Made by a program: the position numbers and the translations under genes. The notes beneath the pieces were generated by a model, which did no database searches, was not told where the DNA came from, and saw only the letters and a program-made list of their open reading frames with translations. A stretch of DNA of 43,584 nt. Source: an uncultured Lachnospiraceae bacterium. GTDB taxonomy: Bacteria > Bacillota > Clostridia > Lachnospirales > Lachnospiraceae. The stretch's first letter is position 1. Every line of letters begins with the position of its first letter. Below, in pieces: positions 15,391 through 23,265 of the stretch. The stretch spans positions 1-43,584 of the forward strand of contig CAJUBE010000038.1 in the NCBI GenBank assembly GCA_910584725.1, read 5' to 3'.

Positions 15391-16446
15391 TTGAGACAGT
15401 TTTTTGGTATGAGCCCAAGCGGCAATCTGGAAGAAGCAGTTCGCGGTCTGAAAAGCCCGCAGCTGATTATGCTTATGTCCAACAATGAACAGTTTGAAGC
15501 CCATGTTAAAAAATTAGAATCCCTTTTTCCGGGTGTCCCCAGCATCGGATGTATCGGCATGAGCTACGACGTCCGTGTCGTTGAAAAGGGGGTAGGCGTC
15601 ATCGCCTATTATGACGGCGTAAACGCCGTGGCAAACGTGCTGGAAAACGTGTCCGTCATGCCCGTGAAATACATCGGACGGCTGCAGCAGGACATACGCG
15701 CCATCAAAAGCTCCGGCAGGGACACGGTATGCATCGATTTCTGTTCCGGGAACGACGCCTGCGTGTTAACGACCATCTACAGCGCCTTACAGCGCAGCAA
15801 CATTTCGCTGGTCGGCGGAACCGGCGACGGCGGCAAGATCTCGGCAAACGGCAGGGTTTATGAGGATGCGGTTGCCTATGCGCTGGTTAAAAACCTGAAC
15901 GGCAAGGTAAAGGCATACAAGGAAAATATTTACCACCAGCTTGGAAATTACCGTTTTGTCGCGTCAGGGACGGACAAGGCGAACTACCGTCTCGGGCAGT
16001 TAAATGGGAAACCCGCCAAACAGGTCTACCAGAATATTCTCCACGTGACGGAGGAGCAGATTTCCACCCAGACTTTCAAGAATCCTTTCGGAAAAATCAA
16101 CGGAAACGACACATGCATCATCTCCATCAAGGAGGTCAGCGGCAATTCACTGACTTGCTTCCGGCAGGTAAACGACTCCGATGTGCTGATTCTTTTGGAA
16201 CTTGGCGACTACAGACAGATTGTAAGGGACACGATCCAGACGATCAGAAATGATTTCCAAAGAATTTCGGCAGTATTTTCCGTAAACTGCCTGTTCCGCT
16301 ATCTGCTCTTCACCGACAACAATTACATGAAAGATTATCTGGTGGACATGAGCACGCTCGGAAGCCATGCCGGTCTGGTCGGATACGGCGAGCATTACAA
16401 CAACCGCTTTGTCAACCAGTCCATGACCTGTGTGGTATTTGAGTAA
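15391..16446 (+). CDS. FIST-domain sensor protein
   Basis: A 351-residue soluble protein with FIST-N (about residues 20-205) and FIST-C (about 205-340) regions. Recognisable parts are PSIGCIGMSYDV, the NISLVGGTGDGG turn, and a C-terminal GLVGYGEHYNN segment, all in the typical order. FIST domains are predicted ligand-binding sensors of signal-transduction proteins, often acting with chemotaxis or diguanylate cyclase proteins; amino acids have been suggested as ligands. There is no membrane segment. The start is TTG, chosen for the AAGGAAGCGAGG just upstream. The coding region ends 13 bases before the next gene, a soluble chemotaxis transducer, so the two likely work as sensor and signalling subunits. 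Confidence 0.85.
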   Translation: MRQFFGMSPSGNLEEAVRGLKSPQLIMLMSNNEQFEAHVKKLESLFPGVPSIGCIGMSYDVRVVEKGVGVIAYYDGVNAVANVLENVSVMPVKYIGRLQQDIRAIKSSGRDTVCIDFCSGNDACVLTTIYSALQRSNISLVGGTGDGGKISANGRVYEDAVAYALVKNLNGKVKAYKENIYHQLGNYRFVASGTDKANYRLGQLNGKPAKQVYQNILHVTEEQISTQTFKNPFGKINGNDTCIISIKEVSGNSLTCFRQVNDSDVLILLELGDYRQIVRDTIQTIRNDFQRISAVFSVNCLFRYLLFTDNNYMKDYLVDMSTLGSHAGLVGYGEHYNNRFVNQSMTCVVFE

Positions 16447-16459
16447 GGGAGGTGTGAAG

Positions 16460-17383
16460 ATGAAATTCAGAAAAAAATCCCAGCGGGAAGAAAAAACCCT
16501 TGATCCGATCGTATATGTAGTGGAAAGTCTGCAGGGCTACCGCAACGCCCTGATCCAAAACGAGGTGGATTCCCTGCACGAATTGAGCCTGGTTCGCCGC
16601 TCCTTCGGCAGCGTGCTGCAGGACTCGGAGGATCTGAGGGGTTCCCTTCAGGACTTTGAAGAGACTTTTTCCAGCATCAATACCGTATCCGGACAGTTTG
16701 CCTCTGTTAAGGACAATATTTTCGAGTCCGTCAGTCAGGTGCAGGGAGAAGTGGAGACACTGAAAAGCAGTTCCCTCCAGGTTGCAAACCATTTTGAGGA
16801 GATGCAGAGCACCTTCGAGACGTTTCAGCTCTCCTTAAATGAAATCCGCAAATGCATGGGAAGAATCGTATCTATCGCAGACCAGACAAACATTCTTTCC
16901 CTCAACGCTTCGATCGAGGCGGCAAGGGCGGGGGAACAGGGAAAAGGCTTTGCCACCGTAGCCGGTGAGATCAAGAGCCTGTCCGAAGAGATCAAAAATC
17001 TTGTAGCCATGGTGGACTCCAGCGTGGGGGAGGTGGAGCACGGCACCGACCAGCTCCATGCCAGCATTCAGACCTCACACCAGGCACTGGAGGAAAGTCT
17101 CACAAAAGTGGATGAAACCTATGCCATGTTTGACAAGATCACGCAGGCAGCCGACGGCGCGGAATCCGTGCAGACAGAAATCTCAGGGGTCATCGACGCC
17201 TCAAAGAATAAGCTCCACACCCTGAGCAGCTTCTTTGAAAAGATGAAAAATCACTATGATACAGTGATGCGGCACATCAACCGCGTCAGTAACATGGGGA
17301 CAACCAAAAGCGCGATGTATGAGGACATCGACAATATGATGTCTCAGATTCCCCCCATTATTGACGACTATAATGCCGGTTAA
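16460..17383 (+). CDS. Soluble methyl-accepting chemotaxis-type transducer
   Basis: A 307-residue protein made mainly of coiled coil with the hairpin tip of methyl-accepting proteins: IADQTNILSLNASIEAARAG and GKGFATVAGEIKSLSEE, roughly residues 140-180. This tip binds CheA and CheW. It has no membrane segment and no periplasmic domain, and only a short N-terminal region before the coiled coil. So it probably takes input from the FIST protein encoded just upstream. The ATG at 16460 is preferred over an upstream GTG because GGGAGG at 16447-16452 fits it. A strong terminator follows. Confidence 0.9.
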   Translation: MKFRKKSQREEKTLDPIVYVVESLQGYRNALIQNEVDSLHELSLVRRSFGSVLQDSEDLRGSLQDFEETFSSINTVSGQFASVKDNIFESVSQVQGEVETLKSSSLQVANHFEEMQSTFETFQLSLNEIRKCMGRIVSIADQTNILSLNASIEAARAGEQGKGFATVAGEIKSLSEEIKNLVAMVDSSVGEVEHGTDQLHASIQTSHQALEESLTKVDETYAMFDKITQAADGAESVQTEISGVIDASKNKLHTLSSFFEKMKNHYDTVMRHINRVSNMGTTKSAMYEDIDNMMSQIPPIIDDYNAG

Positions 17384-17410
17384 CCATCACTTCAACCAAA
17401 GGAAAGAGTA

Positions 17411-17446
17411 AGAACTCTCCCGCCATGGGAGAGTTCTCTATTTTTT
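17411..17446 (+). terminator. Strong terminator of the FIST/chemotaxis pair
   Basis: AGAACTCTCCC (17411-17421) pairs perfectly with GGGAGAGTTCT (17427-17437) around a 5-base loop, followed by six T. Its tail overlaps the end of the convergent GGDEF gene. Confidence 0.92.
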
Positions 17447-19408
17447 CCCTTTCGTCCCCAAAAAGGTCGGATCATTCTGAAATGCCTGAAACTTCCGCGC
17501 AATCTCCGCCTCGGGCAGAACACAGTGATAAATCTCCAGTCCCGCCACCTTACCGTGGAAAGATTTCTGGTACTCGTCCCCACCTATGACAACCCGCTCC
17601 GGCACTTTCAGATTCGGCGCAAGGTTCTTGCTGCCGATCAGCATCCCGTTAAAATACAGTCTGACAAGCCCCGTAATCACGTCACAGGAAACACACATAT
17701 ACGACCATTCCCCCGGTACCGCGTGTCTGCCAAAAATATCGAACCACTCGTTCACTTCCCTGTCATCCTTCATGCGAAACACACAGCTGCAGATCGCGTC
17801 CGACGGCACCAGACTTATGAAACCGTCCATATAAGTGACATAAAATACACTCGTCCATGCCTGCATTTCCGCCGTGTTGACCCACAGACAAATCGTATAG
17901 CTCTCACTGTACATAACGGCTTTCGGCAACACAACAACATTTTCCCCTACTTTTCCTCCGGGGAAGGAAATCGCCTTCTGATCCGCCACCACACCGGCAT
18001 CGTAGGTAATGCCCTCTCCCACCATCTGTCCTTCGTTCTTTCCGTCCGCATCCCTAAGATGATGGTCAAAAGAATAAACCGTGGGAATCCGGTTGCTGAC
18101 AAAGAAATAGCGGTCGTGATACATCTCGAAAAACCGTTCCGGCAGCTGTGGCACCCCGTAAAAGTCACCCACTCCCAGCTGCGCGCCGTAATTGGCTAAC
18201 GCGCCCGCCTGCACCGTGTTTTCAATTCCCTGTGCCACAATCATAAACTGCAGATCTCTTCCGAGACCTATGAGATTGCGGAACAGAAGAAGCGGTCGTC
18301 TGTCATTGCCTTTATCCGACTTGAGAAGTCTTGGGTCAAGTTTCAAAATGCTTGCCGGAACCTGCTGCAGTACCTTGAAGGATGAGGCGGAACCAAAATT
18401 GTCAATCGCGATCTCAAAGCCCATCTCAGACAGGACTTCCACCGCGCATACAATCTTCTCTCCCCGCCCGAGAAAACTCTCCTCCTCGATGCAGAGTTTG
18501 ATTTCCTCCGGCTTAACCTGATAGGTTTCCAAACATTTCCTGATATGCTCCACCCCGTCCGCCTGCAGAATCGTTCTGGCGGAAATGCGGGCATAAATCT
18601 GCAATTCCCTAAAGACAGTATCCTGCCATCTCTGTTTCCAGCGGCAGATCTGTTCAAACATCATCTTATCCAGCCGGGTAATCACACCGTACTGTTCCAA
18701 CAAAGGAATAAAGGTTTCTTCCTCGAGAATCCCCTTTTCCGGAAAATGCCAGTACAGCGCTGCCTTCGCCGCATAGACATCAGAGTTTTGCAGATAGATC
18801 ATGGGCTGGAAACGCAGTTCAAATTCCTCCTCGCGAAACGCGGTGAGCGCCCTGTCCTTCATCGCTTTCTGCCCGGCAAGCTGTTCCCGTATGACCTCAT
18901 AGTTTACATAACTTCCCTTGCCGTTCTTTTTGACAAAGTACATCGCCTCGTCACCCTGATCCAAGACCACCGACAGATTTTCGGAACCGCTGCACCCGGC
19001 AACAAAACCGATGCTGAAAGAAAGCACCTCCCGCAGAGATTCGTCAAATTCTTCCTTCAGCCTGTGCTGCAGCAATGCGAACTGCTCTTTCGGTTCCTCC
19101 GCCAACACGCCGGCATCACAGATCACCACAAACTCGTCGCCGCCAAGACGCACCACGAGCTGTCCGGGAAACACGTCCTGTAAAAGCTCGCTCACAAATA
19201 CTAAAAGCTCGTCGCCCTTCGCGTGGCCGTACACGTCGTTGACCAGCTTAAAATTATCGACATCCATATAGAGGCAATGAACCCGCGCGCCCTCCGGCAG
19301 TGCATCCCATATCTCATGGAGCCCTCTCCTGTTCATCATTCCCGTCAGATAGTCTGTATTTTTTTCACCTCTCGCCCGTTCAATCAAATCGTCGAATAAG
19401 CTTTTCAT
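17438..19408 (-). CDS. GGDEF / degenerate EAL / LamG-like protein
   Basis: A 656-residue protein without signal peptide or membrane segments. Residues about 10-170 form a GGDEF domain with intact active site RLGGDEF (87-93); the inhibitory RxxD site upstream is FPGQ, so feedback inhibition is probably absent. Residues about 180-435 match an EAL domain, but the EAL motif reads KAA (Lys215 in place of Glu), DDFG is DNFG (336-339), and AEGVE is AQGIE; it is likely a c-di-GMP binder or a structural relic, not a phosphodiesterase. Residues about 450-645 resemble a concanavalin A/LamG fold (SYTICLWVNT, GEWSYMCVSCD, GLVRLYFNGMLIG). The ATG at 19408 follows GAGGGGG at the right spacing. It is downstream of the arabinoside permeases. 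Confidence 0.85.
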   Translation of the reverse strand: MKSLFDDLIERARGEKNTDYLTGMMNRRGLHEIWDALPEGARVHCLYMDVDNFKLVNDVYGHAKGDELLVFVSELLQDVFPGQLVVRLGGDEFVVICDAGVLAEEPKEQFALLQHRLKEEFDESLREVLSFSIGFVAGCSGSENLSVVLDQGDEAMYFVKKNGKGSYVNYEVIREQLAGQKAMKDRALTAFREEEFELRFQPMIYLQNSDVYAAKAALYWHFPEKGILEEETFIPLLEQYGVITRLDKMMFEQICRWKQRWQDTVFRELQIYARISARTILQADGVEHIRKCLETYQVKPEEIKLCIEEESFLGRGEKIVCAVEVLSEMGFEIAIDNFGSASSFKVLQQVPASILKLDPRLLKSDKGNDRRPLLLFRNLIGLGRDLQFMIVAQGIENTVQAGALANYGAQLGVGDFYGVPQLPERFFEMYHDRYFFVSNRIPTVYSFDHHLRDADGKNEGQMVGEGITYDAGVVADQKAISFPGGKVGENVVVLPKAVMYSESYTICLWVNTAEMQAWTSVFYVTYMDGFISLVPSDAICSCVFRMKDDREVNEWFDIFGRHAVPGEWSYMCVSCDVITGLVRLYFNGMLIGSKNLAPNLKVPERVVIGGDEYQKSFHGKVAGLEIYHCVLPEAEIARKFQAFQNDPTFLGTKGKK

Positions 19409-19435
19409 ATGATTTCCCCCTCGCACCACATAAGA

Positions 19436-19474
19436 GGCTGCTGCTATAGCCGGTAAACCGGCGTCGCAGCAGCC
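19436..19474 (-). terminator. Hairpin between the arabinoside permeases and the GGDEF gene
   Basis: GGCTGCTGC (19436-19444) pairs with GCAGCAGCC (19466-19474), and inside it GCCGG with CCGGC. There is no T-run after it on the minus strand, so it is a weak terminator or an mRNA-stability hairpin. Confidence 0.5.
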
Positions 19475-19509
19475 CCTGGCAATGGAGTGTATGCCCGAAA
19501 GTAAAGTCC

Positions 19510-20397
19510 CTAGCCCTTGACCGCTCCGGCCGTCATACCCTCGATAAAGTACCTCTGGAAGCAGAGGAAGATGATGAATACCGGCAAGATACCAAACATG
19601 GATCCCGCGATCAGCACATCGTAGTTATTTCCGTAGGGTGTAAGCAGGGTGTTCAAACCAATAGGAAGCGTAAACTTCTCTGCGCTTCTGTATACAAGCA
19701 TCGGCCAGAGCACGTTATTCCATGAACCCATGGCACACAGAATCGCCATAGCCGCAAATGCAGGTTTTGTGATCGGCATCATGATCTTAAAACAGATACC
19801 ATACTCGGTAGCGCCGTCGATACGACCCGCATCCAGCAGGTCTTTCGGCAGTCCCGACATATACTGTCGGAAAAAGAAGATCGTTGACGCACCACAGATA
19901 CCCGGCAGCATCACGCCCCAGATGGTGTCAACCAATTTCAGGTTGATCATCTCCTTGTAGAGCGGGAGAATCAGGATCTCGAAGGGAACCATCATGGTTG
20001 CGATTACGAGGAAGAAAAGGAAATTCTTCAGCGGGTAATTATACATGGTCAGACCATAAGCCACTATGTAGCATACAAGCAATGTCAGGAATACGGTGAC
20101 AAGCATCAGGATCAGACTGTTTTTATACCACATAAAATACTTGTGTCCATCCACGTTATTGCCAAACAGGTAAGTGTAGTTGTCAAGCGTCATGGTGCTA
20201 AAATCAAGGTTGATACTAAGTCCCCGGCGGATCAGCTCCGTGCCGGGCCGGAAGGATGCAATCAGCCCGGCAAACAGAGGATATACGATCAGAAAGGAGA
20301 GAACCGCAAACAGCGCCGTAGCGAACACGGTTAAAATGTTTCTCTTCGTTCTCATTCCCATAGTTTCTTCGCCTTTTACAGAGGTTGTTTCTGCCAT
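19510..20397 (-). CDS. Arabinoside ABC transporter permease, MalG type
   Basis: A 295-residue permease with six predicted membrane helices and a docking loop LLDAGRIDGATEYGICFKIM (about residues 186-205) followed by MPITKP. The segment VATMMVPFEILILPLYKEM is a typical MalG-family conserved part. A charged N-terminal extension of 12-14 residues precedes GMRTKRN and may start at an internal ATG. It is separated from the partner gene by one base. The transported sugar is inferred from the neighbouring arabinosidases; arabino-oligosaccharides are likely. Confidence 0.9.
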   Translation of the reverse strand: MAETTSVKGEETMGMRTKRNILTVFATALFAVLSFLIVYPLFAGLIASFRPGTELIRRGLSINLDFSTMTLDNYTYLFGNNVDGHKYFMWYKNSLILMLVTVFLTLLVCYIVAYGLTMYNYPLKNFLFFLVIATMMVPFEILILPLYKEMINLKLVDTIWGVMLPGICGASTIFFFRQYMSGLPKDLLDAGRIDGATEYGICFKIMMPITKPAFAAMAILCAMGSWNNVLWPMLVYRSAEKFTLPIGLNTLLTPYGNNYDVLIAGSMFGILPVFIIFLCFQRYFIEGMTAGAVKG

Positions 20398-20398
20398 A

Positions 20399-21304
20399 TT
20401 ATTTTTCCTCCTTCCCTAAAGTCCCGTTCACAACAAGCTGTACGATATTGATCGCCAATGCGATGACAAGCAGGACGATACCTACCGCGCTGCCGTACCC
20501 GAGCTGGTTCTTGGTGATACCGCGCTTGTACAGATATCCCACGATGGTCAGACCGATGTTGTTCGGTGAATCGGGACCTGCCCACAGCATGTAGGATTCC
20601 ATGAACATCGCCAGACCTGCGTACACGCTGATCGTCAGCACGTAAACGGTGGTCGGTTTCAAAAGAGGAATGGTAACATATCTGAATTTCTGCCATGCGG
20701 TCGCGCCGTCAATATCTGCCGCCTCATACATAGCAGTGTCAATCGCTTTCAATCCTGAAATAAAGTAGAGCATATTTACGCCGGTCCATCTCCAGCACGC
20801 TACAAGCAGGAGGGCGCCGAGACCGGTTGCTTTCATCTTAAGCCACTTAAAAGTGCCAAGCCCGAGTGCCGTCGTAATCACATTCATCTGACCGGTCGGA
20901 TACTCGGAAAACATCAATCTGAACAAAGTACCGGAGATAACTACTGAAGTAAGCGCCGGCACATACAGGCATGCCTTCCAGAAGCCTTTCGCCTTCACCA
21001 GTCTGGAATCCATCAGCACCGCAAAGAACATCGGGAACGGAATCAGCAGAACCAGTGTCATGATCATATACTGAAAACTGTTTTTAATTGCCGTGTGGAA
21101 AATGCCGTCTTTCAACAGCTTCGCAAAGTTTTTCGTCCCCACCCACTCTGTACCGGTAGGCGTGATATCCTGAAAACTCATAGTAATCGTACTGCATAAA
21201 GGATAAATCCAGAATAAGAGAAAACTGATAATAAAAGGAAGCACGAACACATAGGGCGCTGCCTTTTGTGAATAGAAAAATTTTTTAAATTTATTCATAC
21301 GCAC
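20399..21304 (-). CDS. Arabinoside ABC transporter permease, MalF type
   Basis: A 301-residue permease beginning with a basic stretch and FFYSQKAAPYVFVLPFIISF as first helix. The ATPase-docking loop is YEAADIDGATAWQKFRYVTI (about residues 197-216) followed by PLLKP. It pairs with the MalG-type gene immediately after it. It is separated from the upstream binding-protein gene by 173 bases containing hairpins, an arrangement that usually lowers permease expression relative to the binding protein. The start may be ATG at codon 3 instead. Confidence 0.9.
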   Translation of the reverse strand: MRMNKFKKFFYSQKAAPYVFVLPFIISFLLFWIYPLCSTITMSFQDITPTGTEWVGTKNFAKLLKDGIFHTAIKNSFQYMIMTLVLLIPFPMFFAVLMDSRLVKAKGFWKACLYVPALTSVVISGTLFRLMFSEYPTGQMNVITTALGLGTFKWLKMKATGLGALLLVACWRWTGVNMLYFISGLKAIDTAMYEAADIDGATAWQKFRYVTIPLLKPTTVYVLTISVYAGLAMFMESYMLWAGPDSPNNIGLTIVGYLYKRGITKNQLGYGSAVGIVLLVIALAINIVQLVVNGTLGKEEK

Positions 21305-21346
21305 ACACTCCCAATCTTTGTTTGCTATACACCCATCTTACAACAA

Positions 21347-21374
21347 AGAGGGGATTGCATTCACAATCCCCTCT
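21347..21374 (-). terminator. Leaky terminator between binding protein and permeases
   Basis: AGAGGGGATTG (21347-21357) pairs perfectly with CAATCCCCTCT (21364-21374) around 6 bases; the minus-strand tail is TTTGTTGT. It probably causes partial termination after the binding-protein gene. Confidence 0.75.
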
Positions 21375-21428
21375 ATTCAGTTCAATTTAGCTCTCCCATA
21401 CCAAGGTTCGCCCTCTGGCGAAACTCGT

Positions 21429-21470
21429 GCAGTTAGTCCTGCAAGGACTTACTGCGGTTAATACCCGCAG
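21429..21470 (-). promoter_or_regulatory. Two overlapping alternative hairpins after the binding-protein gene
   Basis: GCAGT and AGTCCT (21429-21440) can pair with AGGACT and ACTGC (21444-21455). CTGCGG (21452-21457) can instead pair with CCGCAG (21465-21470). Both use bases 21452-21455, so they exclude each other. Role may be mRNA processing or stability. Confidence 0.45.
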
Positions 21471-21477
21471 GGATTTT

Positions 21478-22971
21478 CTACTGTTCCAGATCAACCACAT
21501 CCTGAGCTGCCTGCAGCGCCTCGTCTACATCCATGCCATTCTCGAGAATGTCATTCAGTGTCACGTTGCACATCTGCTCGTTGATGGTCGGGCTGATAGC
21601 TGTCGTGTAAACCGTTCCGATATCGTCCTTGATGCTGTAGAGCACATCGTAAGGATAGTTGATGAAGAACTGGTTGTACTGGTTGTTGTCGTCATGTGCG
21701 AATGCGTCGTCGTTCCAGAGAACGGTGTTACATACGTCGAAACCAAGGTTATCCCAGATCAGCTGCTCACCTTCCTCGGACATCTTAGCCCAGCAGAGGA
21801 ACTCGGAAGCAAGATCCTTGTCGCCTGCCTGCTGTGTCACAACAGTACCGGTACCGCCGATACCTACGGAGCACTTCTGGCCTGCCTCGAATACAGGACA
21901 CTTAGCGATATACCAGTTGCCCTTCTCCTCAGGCATGTAGTTGGTGAAACGGCTCATGTACCACATCGCCTTCGGGAAGGAAACGATGTTGTGATCCAGA
22001 ATGTTCTGGAAGCCTGCCTCTAAGTCAACGTGACCGTCGGGAGATACCATTGCGAGACCGCTGTTAACCCACTCCTGCTCCATGGTGCACATCTTCTTAA
22101 CGGACTCAAGCTGTACATTTGCCGTGCCGCCCATGCCGCCGGTCCAGTCTTCGCCGTACTCAGCCATAGCGATCCACTGCCAGTCACAGCCAGCCGTATC
22201 AACGGAAGTCCAGTGCTTATCTTCCGGATTGCCAAGAGCCGTCAGATATTCATTACCGAGCGCTGCATAGTCATCCCATGTGGTAACAGCGTCGATCTTA
22301 GCGATTACGTCGTCATTGGAAATGCCCATAGCCTCTGCCATAGCCGCTACGTTATAGTACATTACGGTAGCGCCTACGTGGTAAGGAATACCGTAGTTAT
22401 TTCCGTCTGATCCGGAGTAGACAGCCATTCTCGCCGGAACCATGGTATCAAGGTAAGGAGCTGCCGCATCGTTCTGGGGAACAAGCCATGTGTCAAGACC
22501 TGCTACCACGTTCGGGAACTGACCGATCTCCACGTCGCAGATATCAGGTGCGCCTGTACCTGCGTTCAGGGAAGTCAAAAGCTTTGTATGCATGTCTGCG
22601 TAAGGATATGTAGTACAGGTGATCTCGATGGTTCTGTCGGGATTCTGCTCATTCCACTTCTCAACCATGTTGCCATAGTGCTGTCCGTGGATTTCCACAA
22701 ATGTCCACATCTCCATGTGTGTGCCGTTGGGATCGCCAAAAGTAGCGGTGGGAATCTCTTCCTCTGCTGCCGCATCGTCTGCGGGAGCTTCCTCAGCCGC
22801 ACCGTCGTCTGCTGCCGCGCCGTCATCGGAGCCTGCGTCCGCCGCGGGAGCTTCCTCAGCCACGCCGCCGTCCGCTGCGGGAGCTGAACCGGCATCTGAG
22901 CCGCCGCATCCTGCCAGTGTAGTAGCGAGCATTGCTGCTGTCAACAAAGTAGCCAATACTTTCTTTTTCAT
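21478..22971 (-). CDS. Arabinoside ABC transporter solute-binding lipoprotein
   Basis: A 497-residue lipoprotein with signal MKKKVLATLLTAAMLATTLA and lipobox LAGC (Cys22). It is followed by an unusually acidic, Ala/Asp/Glu-rich linker of about 50 residues, a feature of Lachnospiraceae binding proteins exposed at the surface. The domain then follows the family 1 pattern: GTHMEMWTFVEIHGQHYGNM, then APDICDVEIGQFPNVV, then PYHVGATVMYYN. It opens the arabinoside importer operon. It has a near-consensus promoter and a long structured leader. Sugar specificity is inferred from the adjacent GH51 and GH43 genes. Confidence 0.92.
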   Translation of the reverse strand: MKKKVLATLLTAAMLATTLAGCGGSDAGSAPAADGGVAEEAPAADAGSDDGAAADDGAAEEAPADDAAAEEEIPTATFGDPNGTHMEMWTFVEIHGQHYGNMVEKWNEQNPDRTIEITCTTYPYADMHTKLLTSLNAGTGAPDICDVEIGQFPNVVAGLDTWLVPQNDAAAPYLDTMVPARMAVYSGSDGNNYGIPYHVGATVMYYNVAAMAEAMGISNDDVIAKIDAVTTWDDYAALGNEYLTALGNPEDKHWTSVDTAGCDWQWIAMAEYGEDWTGGMGGTANVQLESVKKMCTMEQEWVNSGLAMVSPDGHVDLEAGFQNILDHNIVSFPKAMWYMSRFTNYMPEEKGNWYIAKCPVFEAGQKCSVGIGGTGTVVTQQAGDKDLASEFLCWAKMSEEGEQLIWDNLGFDVCNTVLWNDDAFAHDDNNQYNQFFINYPYDVLYSIKDDIGTVYTTAISPTINEQMCNVTLNDILENGMDVDEALQAAQDVVDLEQ

Positions 22972-23164
22972 TCTTTTTCCTCCTTGTTATGAATGTACTG
23001 TTTGATAACCGCAAAATATTTTCTCTAAAATACTTTAGTCATCCTGTCATATATTTCCATAAAAATATATGACAAATTGCATTCTCAAATGTGACATCCG
23101 CTTTCTTTTTTCTTGAAGAAATTAAGCAACCTGCACATTTTTTTTTTTTTTGCGGTTATCTTAT
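22972..23164 (-). promoter_or_regulatory. Structured 5' leader of the arabinoside importer operon (candidate cis-regulatory RNA)
   Basis: From the predicted start of transcription near 23164 to the ATG at 22971 the leader is about 190 nt. The segment at 23148-23160, just after the RNA 5' end, is exactly complementary over 13 nt to 23004-23016, located about 20 nt before the GGAGG site. Between them lie an A14 run in the RNA (T14 on the plus strand, 23138-23151) and a perfect 12-bp hairpin (23045-23056 with 23063-23074, 6-nt loop), and a smaller AT hairpin. No known riboswitch consensus is recognised. DNA-level operators are an alternative. Confidence 0.5.
23045..23074. repeat. Perfect 12-bp inverted repeat in the leader
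   Basis: TGTCATATATTT (23045-23056) and AAATATATGACA (23063-23074) are exact inverted copies with a 6-base spacer. As RNA it is a hairpin; as DNA it could bind a dimeric regulator downstream of the promoter. Confidence 0.85.
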
Positions 23165-23170
23165 GTTCAT

Positions 23171-23199
23171 ATTGTACAATAGCAAGGAGGATACGTCAA
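23171..23199 (-). promoter_or_regulatory. Promoter of the arabinoside importer operon
   Basis: On the minus strand TTGACG (23199-23194), 17-base spacer, TACAAT (23176-23171). Near-consensus sigma-A promoter about 200 bases before the binding-protein gene. Confidence 0.75.
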
Positions 23200-23265
23200 T
23201 AGCTTTTTGAATTATTTTAGTTTTTTTTGAAATATTTAAAATTACATAAACATATTCATTTTATG

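Noticed and set aside
19409..19429. GTG start at 19429 for the GGDEF protein
   Set aside because: The GAGGGGG ribosome site lies between it and the ATG at 19408, so the shorter form is favoured.
19430..19509. A c-di-GMP riboswitch before the GGDEF gene
   Set aside because: The region has only one simple nested hairpin and lacks the conserved two-helix GEMM core; it is too short.
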